From Planctomycetota bacterium (GTDB lineage: Bacteria; Planctomycetota; UBA8742; UBA2392): 64,000 nt of DNA. Location: positions 1-64,000 of the forward strand of contig JAGQRH010000009.1 in the NCBI GenBank assembly GCA_020425605.1, read 5' to 3'. Below are positions 1 through 8,319 of the stretch, piece after piece. A program made the position numbers and the translations under genes. The notes under the pieces were generated by a model. The model did no database searches. It saw only the letters and a list, made by a program, of their open reading frames with translations, and was not told where the DNA came from. Each line of letters starts with the position of its first letter. Positions within the stretch are counted from its first letter, which is position 1.

Positions 1-154
1 GGCCGCTTGAGCCGCCGTCGTCAGCGACCGTGACGACGGCCGTGAGCTTGTCAGTGTGTTCCTTCAGCCCGCGCAGAAGCCCGCTTGCCCCGGTACCGCC
101 GCCGATGGCAACCACGGCGAGCGAACGCCGGAACAGTCGCGGGAACAAAGCCAT
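1..154 (-). CDS. yvcK: YvcK/CofD-like gluconeogenesis factor, N-terminal part
   Basis: The gene runs off the left edge; only the first 51 residues are visible. After a short basic start the protein reads [19 protein letters not shown] and then [12 protein letters not shown], which are the glycine-rich nucleotide/sugar-binding loop and the conserved DDGGSSG segment of the YvcK (CofD-like, UPF0052) family. YvcK proteins bind UDP-sugars and are linked to carbon flux and cell-wall precursor supply. ATG is at 154-152, 39 bases downstream of the hpf stop on the same strand, so co-transcription with hpf is likely. The family assignment rests on these two motifs; the rest lies outside the window. Confidence 0.85.
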   Translation of the reverse strand, partial: MALFPRLFRRSLAVVAIGGGTGASGLLRGLKEHTDKLTAVVTVADDGGSSG

Positions 155-193
155 GCTGCGTCCTGCTGTGAGGCGCGATGCGCCGGGGGGCCC

Positions 194-583
194 TTACTCG
201 TTCTTGGCTTCTTCGTAGGTCGACTCTTTGTCGATCGCGGTCGTGAGCCGCTTGACGTCACGGCCGAGCTTCTTGCGCCGGTCGCTGCCCTTGTGGCTCT
301 TCAGCTTTTCCTTGATCTTCTTGAGCTGGCGGTCGGCTTTGTCGACGCACAGGTCAACGGCGGCGTGCATGTCTTCCTGGTTGTGGACGACGGCAGTGAC
401 CTGGTGGTGCGTGTCTGTTGAGATGTTGACTTCGCATACGTTGTCGAGCCCATCGCGGTCCAGAATGACCGAGATGTTCGCAATCCGTCCGAAGTGGCGC
501 TCAAGCCTTTCCAGCTTTTCGCGCGCGTAGTCCTTCATCTTGCCGGTGACCTTGACGTGCTTTGCGGTGATGGTGATTCGCAC
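194..583 (-). CDS. hpf: Ribosome hibernation promoting factor, short form
   Basis: A 129-residue protein of the HPF/RaiA (YfiA, sigma-54 modulation protein) family, which binds the 30S decoding region and stabilises inactive ribosomes in starved cells. It begins MRITITAKHVKVTGKMKDY and carries the family's basic helix KADRQLKKIKEKLKSHKG; a 65-residue C-terminal dimerisation domain typical of long HPF is absent, so this is the short type. Start is GTG at 583, preceded by AGGAG five bases upstream. It is followed by yvcK on the same strand. The link to hibernation is family knowledge. Confidence 0.92.
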   Translation of the reverse strand: MRITITAKHVKVTGKMKDYAREKLERLERHFGRIANISVILDRDGLDNVCEVNISTDTHHQVTAVVHNQEDMHAAVDLCVDKADRQLKKIKEKLKSHKGSDRRKKLGRDVKRLTTAIDKESTYEEAKNE

Positions 584-737
584 CGTTTCTCCTTCTCAGT
601 TGACTGCGTGGCACTCTAACAAGTTCGCCCGTCCGTAGGATGCCCTGCGCAGCGCTTTTGGGCCTCGGGTTTAATGAGCATCGGGCCGCAACGCCAGACC
701 TTGCCGGGCACAATAAGCTGACCAGGCAAGGAACTGC

Positions 738-1508
738 CTACATGCCCTGCTCAAGCCTGTCGGCGTTGTAGTCGTCGAGGTCCTTGAGCGCGCGGATCTT
801 CTTGGCCGTGACGGTTACGTCATACTCAACCCGGCGCCAGATGAACTTCTTGTCATCCCAGATCACGTAGCAGGCCCGGGTGTCGCGGTCGCGCGGCTGG
901 CCGACGCTGCCGACGTTGATGACGTACTTCTTGCCCTTTTCGGGCTTGAACTCGTACTCGAGGGACTTCTCAGTCATGTAGTTGAACGACTCATCCATCA
1001 CGCAGGGGATATGCGTGTGGCCGACAATGCAAAGGCCCTCGAACTGGCTGAAGATGTCGTTCATCTTCTTGACCGCTTCGGGCACGTTCTGGGCAGCGCC
1101 CAGCGCGTCGTGTTTCAGGATGTACTCGGTCGTGGGCTCGCGCGGGCTGCCGTGGACCATCAGCGCACCGTCTTCACGATGGGTCAGTTTCAGGCCCTTC
1201 AGGAAGCTCATGCGTTTCTTGTTGCGGAAGCCGAAAATGCCGCCCTGAAGCGACTTCTTGGTCCAGCGAATGGCCGTGAGGGCGCGATAGTTGAAGCCCA
1301 CTGGTTCAAACACAACGGCTTCGTCGTGGTTGCCCATCAGGTTGATGCGGAAATCCATCGCCTGGTCGATGACGTCGATCGGCTCCGGGCCGTATCCGAC
1401 GAGGTCGCCCAATGAGATGATGTCGGTGATCTTGTGGGAGCGAATGTCTTTCTGGACCGCTTCCCACGCGGCGATGTTGGCATGGATGTCAGAGACGATT
1501 GCCTTCAC
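738..1508 (-). CDS. Calcineurin-like metallophosphoesterase (YfcE/ApaH-like, single domain)
   Basis: A 256-residue cytosolic phosphoesterase with the full dimetal motif set in order: SDIHAN, GDLVGYGP, GNHDEAV, HGSPREP and GHTHIP. This arrangement matches the MJ0936/Metallophos_2 group, which hydrolyses phosphodiesters or nucleotides; the GDLVGYGP form is frequent in proteins annotated as diadenosine tetraphosphatase-like, but the substrate cannot be read from sequence. I place the start at GTG 1508 (VKAIVSDIH) because TTGAGG lies six bases upstream; a TTG four codons earlier would overlap that ribosome site. The C-terminal part (about residues 190-250) is lineage-specific. Confidence 0.88.
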   Translation of the reverse strand: MKAIVSDIHANIAAWEAVQKDIRSHKITDIISLGDLVGYGPEPIDVIDQAMDFRINLMGNHDEAVVFEPVGFNYRALTAIRWTKKSLQGGIFGFRNKKRMSFLKGLKLTHREDGALMVHGSPREPTTEYILKHDALGAAQNVPEAVKKMNDIFSQFEGLCIVGHTHIPCVMDESFNYMTEKSLEYEFKPEKGKKYVINVGSVGQPRDRDTRACYVIWDDKKFIWRRVEYDVTVTAKKIRALKDLDDYNADRLEQGM

Positions 1509-1608
1509 GCCCAACCTCAAGATGCGTCAATGGTTATGATCAAAGCCACGCGAGGCTAGCCGCGCCCCCGGGGGTGTCAAGGCGACCATCTTCCGCCCAT
1601 GCTATCGG

Positions 1609-2496
1609 TCAGAGCGGCGGCAGATCGTCTGTGCTTTCCCGGTTTTCGAAAGGCTCCGGCGGATAGTCTACATGAACCAGCGCGAGACCGTGAGGTGGTA
1701 GGTTTGCACCGGCCTCGCAGCGGTCTTTGAGGGCAATGAGCTGTGTCACCCAGTCGGCAGGCTTCTTGCCGAGCCCGACCTCAACGAGTGTGCCCGCCAG
1801 CGCGCGGACCATGCCGCGCAGGAAGCCGTCGCCTTCCACTTCAATGTGCAGCAGATCACCCGCTTCTACCAGCGCTGCCCGCGAAAGGGTGCGGACCGTT
1901 TCTTTCGGGCGTGGCTTGCGCCAGCCCGGCGGCTCAGTCGCGCCCGAAGCGATCGCGGCCGGCCCCACGGTGTCGGCGGTGGTCTCCGGCAGGTCTTCTG
2001 GCGCGGGTTCCCGGTCCGGGTTGGTCTGAAAACTGGCAAAGTCGTGCGTGCCGACCAGCATCGCGGCCGCTTCCTGCATGGCCGCCACGTCCAGTCCGCG
2101 GGGGACCTGGTGAGCGCGATCGCCCAGCAGCGGGCTGCGGGCGCGGTGCCTGAGCAGGGTGTAGCGATAGAGCTTGGTGACTGCGTCAAACCGGCAATGG
2201 AAGCGCGGGTCGACTTCGCGCACGCGGCGCACGGCCACGTCATGCATCAGGCGATGGTTCAACGCAGGCATGATTTCGCGGGGGGCAAGGCGGGTGTCGA
2301 CGTCCACGTGCGCCGGCATCGCCAGGGCGTGAACACCGCGGTCGGTACGCCCGGAAGACTGGACGCTCACCAGGTGGCCAACAAGGTCCGCGAGCGCCGC
2401 TTCCACCGTGCCCTGCACAGTGCGATCCGGCCCCTGCCGCTGCCACCCGTAGAAGCCCTTCCCGTGGTACTCGATATCGAGGACAATCCTGCGCAT
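1609..2496 (-). CDS. truA: tRNA pseudouridine(38-40) synthase TruA
   Basis: A 295-residue TruA that makes pseudouridine at positions 38-40 of tRNA anticodon arms. The catalytic aspartate sits in SSGRTDRGVHA, the N-terminal core reads VLDIEYHGKGFYGWQRQ, and the C-terminal half has the FLRGMVRALAGTLVEVG segment. It is longer than the usual 245-270 residues because of an insertion of about 40 residues rich in Pro/Glu/Thr (around PEDLPETTADTV). I chose ATG 2496 because the family motif starts immediately after it; upstream residues are unlike the family. The start codon overlaps the start codon of the divergent gene by two bases (CATG). Confidence 0.93.
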   Translation of the reverse strand: MRRIVLDIEYHGKGFYGWQRQGPDRTVQGTVEAALADLVGHLVSVQSSGRTDRGVHALAMPAHVDVDTRLAPREIMPALNHRLMHDVAVRRVREVDPRFHCRFDAVTKLYRYTLLRHRARSPLLGDRAHQVPRGLDVAAMQEAAAMLVGTHDFASFQTNPDREPAPEDLPETTADTVGPAAIASGATEPPGWRKPRPKETVRTLSRAALVEAGDLLHIEVEGDGFLRGMVRALAGTLVEVGLGKKPADWVTQLIALKDRCEAGANLPPHGLALVHVDYPPEPFENRESTDDLPPL

Positions 2497-2818
2497 GGCA
2501 CAGAGATTCGTCATCCTTGAGCACAGCGTCAATGGTGCTGCGCACTTCGACCTGATGCTGGAGGTCGAGGGGCAGGATAAGCTGCGGACCTACCAGCTGG
2601 CGACTTGGCCGCTGGTGGTGGGGGAGTCGTGTGAGTGCCGGCGGCTGAAGGACCATCGCGGGGCGTATCTTGAGTACGAAGGCGAAGTCAGCGGAAATCG
2701 CGGCGTTGTCCGACGCGTCGAGTCAGGCACATGGTCCGGCGAGCTGGAACTCACAATGGAGGTCGGCTCACGCGTCAGCCTCAAGTTTCGCGAAGGGGTC
2801 GTGACGCGCGTTGATTAG
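2495..2818 (+). CDS. Stand-alone LigD N-terminal (3'-phosphoesterase-like) domain protein
   Basis: A 107-residue protein consisting only of a domain like the 3'-phosphoesterase module at the N-terminus of DNA ligase D (Pfam LigD_N). It shows FVILEHSVNGAAHFDLMLE, matching the H-x(n)-HxDxRLE signature in which His and Asp bind metal; the arginine after the Asp is replaced (HFDLMLE). In LigD the domain trims 3' ends before non-homologous end joining. No ligase or polymerase domain is nearby. Stand-alone copies of this domain are familiar from planctomycetes. Activity is uncertain given the altered signature. It is transcribed away from truA from an overlapping start. Confidence 0.72.
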   Translation: MAQRFVILEHSVNGAAHFDLMLEVEGQDKLRTYQLATWPLVVGESCECRRLKDHRGAYLEYEGEVSGNRGVVRRVESGTWSGELELTMEVGSRVSLKFREGVVTRVD

Positions 2819-2898
2819 CGGCAAGCAAGACTCGTTGTGCGGCAGCGGATCACCGGTACACTGAAACAGTCGCTCACAGCACAGAGGTATGCGTCTTC

Positions 2899-3309
2899 AT
2901 GACGATGGTTCCGTTTTCACTGGCCCGCATCATTCTGTCCAACACGCATCCCACGCAGCGCATCATCCTTCGCGAGGTTGGGGGCCAGCGTCACTTCACC
3001 ATCGAGATCGGCGAGCCGGAGGCTGTTGCCATCTACCGCCGCGCCATGAAGCGCTACCACCCTCGCCCCCTCACGCACGACTTGCTCGATAACGTCATCG
3101 CGGGCATGGGCGGAACCATCAAGGCCGTTGAGATCACCGACCTCAAAGACCATACCTATTACGCAAACCTGGTGATCGAGACTGCCGACGGTGAAGTCCG
3201 CGTGGATGCCCGACCGAGTGACGCGATCTCGTTGCTCGTCGGCGGAAGTGTCGACTTGCTCGTCGATGATGAGCGAGTGCTGGAACCCCTGTACGGCGAA
3301 GAGCTGTAG
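2899..3309 (+). CDS. Bifunctional nuclease (BFN/DUF151) domain protein
   Basis: A 136-residue protein made of one BFN domain. Diagnostic parts are the central TIEIGEPEAVAIYRR, the RPLTHDLLDNVIAGMGG segment and the RVDARPSDAISL motif (the conserved DARPSDAI/LAL signature of the family). Members in Mycobacterium and plants are reported to have RNase/DNase activity; in most bacteria the role is unknown. Two ATGs (2899, 2905) fit; the first is used, with GAGG upstream. The gene is eight bases ahead of the outer-membrane barrel gene, so these two and the lipoprotein gene probably share a transcript ending at the terminator near 5364. Confidence 0.88.
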   Translation: MTMVPFSLARIILSNTHPTQRIILREVGGQRHFTIEIGEPEAVAIYRRAMKRYHPRPLTHDLLDNVIAGMGGTIKAVEITDLKDHTYYANLVIETADGEVRVDARPSDAISLLVGGSVDLLVDDERVLEPLYGEEL

Positions 3310-3317
3310 GAGACGAC

Positions 3318-4943
3318 ATGTCACGATTGCTGCTTGCCGCGTTCACGATTGCCTTCTGTGCCACTCTCGGCGCTGAGGAGTGGGTGGACTTTCATACCCC
3401 GGCGTTTGGCGCGGGCGGAGTCGGCATCACGGCGCGTGGCGCCACGGCCGCGCGCTACAACCCGGCGTTCGGCGCACTGCGCCCATGGGAGCGCCAGGAA
3501 AACGACCCGACGACGCTCGAATTCAGTCTGCCAACAAACATGTCGGCTTCGATCCATGGTGACGACTTCCAGAAGATGTTCGACGTCGTGGAAGACGCCA
3601 ACGACGCGTTTGACCGCTTCCAGTCCGGTGCATTCAACACGCCCAGTACCGCTACGCTGAGCGACTTCAGGCAGGTTTTCGACATCTTCAACAAGCTCGA
3701 CATCCTGGACAGCCTGAGCGGTGACGGTGTCTATGCCACTTCCGCGACCGGCCTCGGCGTACGGATGGGCAGCCTGTTCCTGGGCGGCGACGGGTTGACC
3801 GTTACCACCGGCGGCTTTGCCATCGCGGGTGCTGCCACAATTGTCGACCTGGACAGCCTGCGCAACTTCCGCTTCGTCGACGAATCGGGCGCGCAGTGGG
3901 ACACCATGGTCACGGTCGCGGCCACGCTTTCAGGTCAGCCGGCGGCGTCACCGTCATCCGCCGGCGGGCAGCAATTCAGCACGCAACTGCAGGCGGCCGG
4001 CTACCCGGCGAATGAGGCGGACATCCTGGCCAAGACGGCCGAAGACTCCGGCGTGAACTTCGGCGGCATCGGTGCAGACATCCTGCTCGACTTCCTGGTC
4101 AACACGCGCAACGGCACCGGCCAGAGCCTGGAAAGCGGCGCCAACCCGCTCGAAGGCAACGGTTCAGGCTTCATCATCCGCGGGCTTGCGTTCTATGAGG
4201 CCGGCATCAGCTACGGCCTGCCGCTGCCGATCCCGGTGATCGGCGACTGGCTGAGCGTCGGTGCGACCATTCGCTTTATCCAGGCCTACACGTTCAGCCA
4301 TTTCCTCCCCGTCGAAGACATGACCAGCGATGGCGTGAAGGACATGCTGCGCAGCCTCGGGCGGCAGACGCAGGACGCGTACAAGCTCAAGGGCGAATCA
4401 CGCTTCAACGTCGGTGTCGACGTAGGCGCGGTCTTCACGCCGCAGATCCCCTTCCTGGACACGCTTGCCATCAGTTTCGTCGCCCGCAACGTCAACGGCC
4501 CCGAGTTCCGCTGGAGCCCGGCCACCCACCCGGAGCCCAACTTCATCCGCTTCGACCCGCAATTCAACGTGGGCGCGAGCTACACGTGGTTTTCGTCGAT
4601 TGGCCTGCCGTTGACCTTCGCTGCCGAGGGTGACCTCAACCGGATCGGTAGCGACATTCTACCGCGCTACCACACCCAGTTTGTTCGCGCCGCGCTGACG
4701 TTTGAGCCGCAATTCGGCGGCTTCGGATTCGGCATCCGCCTCGGTGCGTTCAAGAACCTTGCCGACGCCGAGCAGGCTGTGACATTGACGACCGGGCTGG
4801 GGCTGAGGCTCTGGTTCCTGCACCTCGACTTTGCCGGCCAGGTCGGTTTGACAACGCAGGACTTTGGCACGACCGCTGACCCGAAGGCGATCCCGCAGCG
4901 CTTCGGCTTTGGCGTCAACCTCGGCATCGACATCGAATTCTAG
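3318..4943 (+). CDS. Outer-membrane beta-barrel protein (FadL/TraF-like)
   Basis: A 541-residue exported protein. Residues 1-18 form a signal peptide ending near LGAEEW, followed by FHTPAFGAGGVGITARGATAARYNPAFGAL, the 'GxGGxxxA..GA.AA.yNPA' start typical of FadL/TraF_2/PorV-like barrels. The second half alternates short glycine-rich strands (for example FGFGIRLGAF and GLGLRLWFLHLDF) and ends FGFGVNLGIDIEF with a C-terminal aromatic residue, as expected of an outer-membrane barrel. A role in uptake of hydrophobic compounds is possible but not shown. AGGAG lies six bases before ATG. The lipoprotein gene follows after eight bases. A diderm envelope is implied. Confidence 0.72.
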   Translation: MSRLLLAAFTIAFCATLGAEEWVDFHTPAFGAGGVGITARGATAARYNPAFGALRPWERQENDPTTLEFSLPTNMSASIHGDDFQKMFDVVEDANDAFDRFQSGAFNTPSTATLSDFRQVFDIFNKLDILDSLSGDGVYATSATGLGVRMGSLFLGGDGLTVTTGGFAIAGAATIVDLDSLRNFRFVDESGAQWDTMVTVAATLSGQPAASPSSAGGQQFSTQLQAAGYPANEADILAKTAEDSGVNFGGIGADILLDFLVNTRNGTGQSLESGANPLEGNGSGFIIRGLAFYEAGISYGLPLPIPVIGDWLSVGATIRFIQAYTFSHFLPVEDMTSDGVKDMLRSLGRQTQDAYKLKGESRFNVGVDVGAVFTPQIPFLDTLAISFVARNVNGPEFRWSPATHPEPNFIRFDPQFNVGASYTWFSSIGLPLTFAAEGDLNRIGSDILPRYHTQFVRAALTFEPQFGGFGFGIRLGAFKNLADAEQAVTLTTGLGLRLWFLHLDFAGQVGLTTQDFGTTADPKAIPQRFGFGVNLGIDIEF

Positions 4944-4951
4944 GAGCAGCC

Positions 4952-5347
4952 ATGCGCAAATTCTGGATTGTCGGATTGCTGCTGCTCGCCGGATGCTCGG
5001 CCGGGCCGAAGGCGATGCTCGGTGAGACGCGGCAGGAAGTGCTGACCGGCGTCGACACTGCCGACATCACGGTCGACCGCGGCATGGAGTTCGGCAAGGG
5101 CAACGTCGCCATGTACGCCAACTTCGGTGCATTCGCCGAAGACAAGGCAGCCACGGGCGGCAAGTGGACGCCGCACTTGCGCAACTGGAGCGACGAGCTG
5201 TCCAACCGCACCAGCGTGCGCTTCACCAACGTCGTTCAGCGCACCGACGAAGCCCGCGCCGGCAACGGCGAAGCCGAAGGTACGACCTGGTACTTCTGGG
5301 ACGAAAACGACCGCCTGATCGCGATGCTGCGTGAGAACTGGGACTAG
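4952..5347 (+). CDS. Small lipoprotein of unknown function
   Basis: A 131-residue lipoprotein: MRKFWIVGLLLLAGCS gives a short basic-hydrophobic signal and a clear lipobox (LLAGC) with Cys15 as the acylation site. The mature part has no family I recognise; it contains charged turns and a C-terminal TTWYFWDENDRL segment. It lies eight bases behind the outer-membrane barrel gene with its own AGGAG, so it probably works with that barrel at the outer membrane. The gene is followed by a strong hairpin terminator. Confidence 0.8.
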   Translation: MRKFWIVGLLLLAGCSAGPKAMLGETRQEVLTGVDTADITVDRGMEFGKGNVAMYANFGAFAEDKAATGGKWTPHLRNWSDELSNRTSVRFTNVVQRTDEARAGNGEAEGTTWYFWDENDRLIAMLRENWD

Positions 5348-5363
5348 GTAGTAGGCAAATCAG

Positions 5364-5391
5364 AACGACCCGGGCCGTGGCCCGGGTCGTT
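5364..5391. terminator. Bidirectional hairpin terminator
   Basis: A perfect 13-base inverted repeat (5364-5376 with 5379-5391, core GACCCGGGCC) between the convergent lipoprotein and trxA genes; the stem ends in AA/TT on both sides, so it can serve both strands. Confidence 0.8.
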
Positions 5392-5412
5392 TGCTGTTGA
5401 TTGCTGCGTAAT

Positions 5413-5736
5413 TCAGCCGGCAAGCTTGCTGAGCTTGTCGCGCAGGGCCGCTTCGGCCAGCAGGCCGACGTGCTGGTCGACCATTTCGCCGTCCTTGAAG
5501 AACACAAGCGTCGGAACGCCCATGATGCCGAAGGCTCCGGCGACGTCCGGGTTCTTGTCGATGTCGCACTTGCCTACGCTGACCTTGCCTGCGAATTCAG
5601 TCGCGAGCTTGTCGACAATCGGGCCGAGCACCTGGCACGGGCCGCACCATGTGGCGGTGAAGTCAACCATCGAAACGCCCTGCTTGAAGTCATCCAGATT
5701 GGTGCCAGTGACTTCCTTGGTATCGGGTCCAGCCAT
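5413..5736 (-). CDS. trxA: Thioredoxin
   Basis: A 107-residue thioredoxin with the redox motif ATWCGPC (Cys31, Cys34), the conserved cis-proline in GVPTLVFFKDG and DIDKNPDVAGAFGI before it. It reduces protein disulfides in the cytosol; no signal peptide is present. GGAGAAC precedes the ATG. The gene ends against the bidirectional terminator near 5364 and starts 156 bases after the nadA stop, a stretch in which I see no other feature. Confidence 0.95.
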   Translation of the reverse strand: MAGPDTKEVTGTNLDDFKQGVSMVDFTATWCGPCQVLGPIVDKLATEFAGKVSVGKCDIDKNPDVAGAFGIMGVPTLVFFKDGEMVDQHVGLLAEAALRDKLSKLAG

Positions 5737-5892
5737 GATCGTTCTCCGTGTGTGCCCAGCGGGCGCCTTGCACCGCGTCTAGCGCGTACGTCCCAATAAC
5801 AACGGGGTATCTAGCATTATTCCGAGGCCGGAAAAACCGGCAAGGCGGAATTGGGGGTAACATGGCCATCCTCGCCATGGAGTGTTCATCGG

Positions 5893-6975
5893 CTACCCGG
5901 CGCAGGCCAACATGTTGTCCAGCGCCGTCTTGGCGAATGCCTTCTCGGCCGGGTCGGGGGTTACCGGCTCCCAGGTATCGAGGTTCTCGAGGCAGTCGCG
6001 CAGGTCGCCGGTGCTGATCTTGAACATGTTGGGGCACAGGCTGCGCACCAGCGGGATCACCAGCCGGTCCGGGTACTCGACGCTGAGCCGGTGGATCATG
6101 TTCACTTCCGTCCCGATCGCGACCTTGTCGCCGGGCTTCATGGTGTTCTCGACGTAGTTCTGAATGAAGCCGGTGCTGCCGCTGTAGTCGGCCGCGGCGA
6201 CCGTCTGCTCGGTACATTCCGGGTGGACGATGACCTTGATGCCATCGTGCTCGGCGCGGACGTTTTCGATCATCTCGACGCTGAAGCGCGTGTGCACGTG
6301 GCAGTAGCCCTTCCACAGGATGACCTTGCTGTTGGCGATCTGTTCATCGCTCAGCCCGCCCTTGGGCAGCTTCGGGTCCCACAGCACGATCTCATCTCGG
6401 GCAATGCCGTACTTGTTGGCGGTGTTTCGGCCGAGATGCTCGTCGGGGAAGAAGAAGATCTTCTCGCCGCGCTCAAAGCACCAGTCGAAGACTTTACCGG
6501 CGTTGGATGACGTGCAGACAATGCCGCCGCGCTCGCCGCAGAAGGCCTTCAGGTCGAGGTCGCTGTTCATGTAGACGACCGGCACGACGGCCTTGGTGTT
6601 GACCACTTCGCCCAGCTCTTTCCAGCTCGTGCGCACCTGCGGCAGGTTCGCCATGTCGGCCATCGGGCAGCCCGCGTTGCGGTCCGGGTGATAGACGGTC
6701 TGGTCGTCGCGGCAGAGTGTGGCCGCGCTGGTGACCATGAAGCGCACGCCGCAGAACACGATGTCGCGGGCCTTGTCGGTGTGGGCCGCGGCCTTGCACA
6801 GGTGGTAGCTGTCGCCGACCACGTCGCCGCAGGCATGCACGCCAAGGCGCTGGTAGTGGTGCGCCAGGATGATCAGCGAATCGCCGCGCTCGCGCTTGAT
6901 TTCACGAACGCGCTCAATGTTCTCGGCTTCGTCTTCCTCAACCCGAATGGGGGAGGGCATTACAGTGCCGGCCAT
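5893..6975 (-). CDS. nadA: Quinolinate synthase NadA
   Basis: A 360-residue NadA that condenses iminoaspartate with dihydroxyacetone phosphate to quinolinate in NAD synthesis. Conserved parts are ILAHHYQ, CGVRFM, AGCPMADM (Cys103), CTSSNA, WKGYCHVH (Cys225), HPEC and SLCPNMFKI (Cys314); Cys103, Cys225 and Cys314 are the likely [4Fe-4S] ligands. I chose ATG 6975 because GAGGAG lies six bases upstream; 15 further in-frame residues upstream are not family-like. nadB and nadC are not in the window. Spacing to the dppA stop upstream is 85 bases. Confidence 0.95.
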   Translation of the reverse strand: MAGTVMPSPIRVEEDEAENIERVREIKRERGDSLIILAHHYQRLGVHACGDVVGDSYHLCKAAAHTDKARDIVFCGVRFMVTSAATLCRDDQTVYHPDRNAGCPMADMANLPQVRTSWKELGEVVNTKAVVPVVYMNSDLDLKAFCGERGGIVCTSSNAGKVFDWCFERGEKIFFFPDEHLGRNTANKYGIARDEIVLWDPKLPKGGLSDEQIANSKVILWKGYCHVHTRFSVEMIENVRAEHDGIKVIVHPECTEQTVAAADYSGSTGFIQNYVENTMKPGDKVAIGTEVNMIHRLSVEYPDRLVIPLVRSLCPNMFKISTGDLRDCLENLDTWEPVTPDPAEKAFAKTALDNMLACAG

Positions 6976-7060
6976 GGTCAGCTCCTCAGTGTTCAATCTA
7001 CACTTACATAACGCCCACATTAGAGCATATATGCCCTGATTATGCAGTGGATCGGCTGCC

Positions 7061-7915
7061 TCACGTCAGCCAGTTCGGGGGCTCGTCCTGGGCGCGGCAC
7101 ATGGCTTCCCACATTGTAAGGGTGGCCTGCAGCGTGGATTCTGCCGTGACTCTTATGGTTCGCTCGCCGGCGCGCTCGGTGCCTTTGGCGCGGCAGGCCT
7201 TGTCGGCCTGCTCCCGGCGGTGGGTGTCTACTTCCATGACCATCGGCAGGGTTGGCTTGTAGGGCCTGAGCCCTCCGGACCGCATGGCCTCAACTGCGCC
7301 TTGGGCCGTCCGGCTGATGGTTTCGCGTGACTTTTTTGCTGGCAGGCAGAGAGCCGCCGTTCGGCCGTAGCTCTGCTTGGTCTGTGCGAACAGTGTGCCG
7401 CACTCCAGTGCTTCGACTTCTGGTCGCAGATCGTGGGCGCCGCTGACGAGGCCGAGCGGCATGTCCCAGTGCCCGGCGACGGCCGCGTTGATGCCGGTCT
7501 CGCCAACACTGACGCCATTCAGTCGCACGTCAGCGATGACCGGACCCGCCCAGGTGTGCGCGAGTAGCCCGCCCGGGGTGCCGGCCTTGGCGTGGTAGCC
7601 GATGAAGAAAGCCAGATCGCAACCCTCCATCCCCTGTGCCTGGCTGAGTGGACGAACGCTTTCGTGCATCGGCCCGCACACGAGCGATGCAGACTCGTGC
7701 AGCTTCTCGATGAACAGGTTGCGCCCTTGCGAGTGCCCGTCGGCGACAACGAACTCGGCGGCAGGTTCGGCGCGCAGGGTGCCCTCAATGGCTGCGCTGA
7801 CGTCGGCCGTCATCGCCTCGCAGCCGGCGAGATAGCCCGGCCGTCCCTCGAACATCTGGTCCGGGTGGGTGATGCCGGTGATGCCATCCATGTCGGCTGA
7901 GATGAATATGCGCAT
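7061..7915 (-). CDS. dppA: M55-family D-aminopeptidase DppA
   Basis: A 284-residue zinc peptidase of family M55 (DppA type). It begins RIFISADMDGITGI, the family's metal-binding start (SxDMEG in B. subtilis DppA), and then has VADGHS, GYHAKAGT and VSVGETGINA, carrying the remaining His/Glu ligands. DppA releases D-amino acids from peptides, probably during reuse of wall fragments. The C-terminus ends with an alpha-helical TMWEAMCRAQ segment. No signal peptide. It is upstream of nadA on the same strand but with 85 bases between, so co-transcription is uncertain. Confidence 0.9.
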   Translation of the reverse strand: MRIFISADMDGITGITHPDQMFEGRPGYLAGCEAMTADVSAAIEGTLRAEPAAEFVVADGHSQGRNLFIEKLHESASLVCGPMHESVRPLSQAQGMEGCDLAFFIGYHAKAGTPGGLLAHTWAGPVIADVRLNGVSVGETGINAAVAGHWDMPLGLVSGAHDLRPEVEALECGTLFAQTKQSYGRTAALCLPAKKSRETISRTAQGAVEAMRSGGLRPYKPTLPMVMEVDTHRREQADKACRAKGTERAGERTIRVTAESTLQATLTMWEAMCRAQDEPPNWLT

Positions 7916-8031
7916 GGGCGTTTCAAGGCACTTGGAGCGATGGGTTCACGTCAAGCTACCGCATTCGGTGGTCGGTGAAAGCGGTGCAACACTGTGTTAG
8001 CTTACCCAGGTGTGCGGAGGGAGTTAGTAGT

Positions 8032-8283
8032 TTGGAAGAGTTGCGCCTGATTCACTTGCCCGGCGCCAAAGATGCGCTGCGACCGCTGGTTAACGCGGTT
8101 GCAAGAATGGAACGTGCGGCTGTAAAGGGTGACGCTACGCTGTCGTCACACGACTTCGAGATCCTTGAGGGCTTCCAGTTCTTCCGCGAACGCATGGCTG
8201 ACATCAAGGCCAGGCACCCCGACAGGGGCTCCGATGGTTCCGGGCGTCATCCCGGCATCGACCTGCTGACGATCAACTCCTAG
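8032..8283 (+). CDS. Small hypothetical protein
   Basis: A predicted 83-residue soluble protein starting at TTG 8032, chosen because GGAGG lies eleven bases upstream; an in-frame ATG at 7975 lacks a ribosome site. It has two probable helices (HDFEILEGFQFFRERMADI) and a charged tail, and I recognise no family. It ends 36 bases before the first metallophosphoesterase gene on the same strand. Its reality is plausible but unproven. Confidence 0.4.
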   Translation: MEELRLIHLPGAKDALRPLVNAVARMERAAVKGDATLSSHDFEILEGFQFFRERMADIKARHPDRGSDGSGRHPGIDLLTINS

Positions 8284-8319
8284 CGGCAGGAATGCGCAGG
8301 CCCGAACCATGGTTACACT

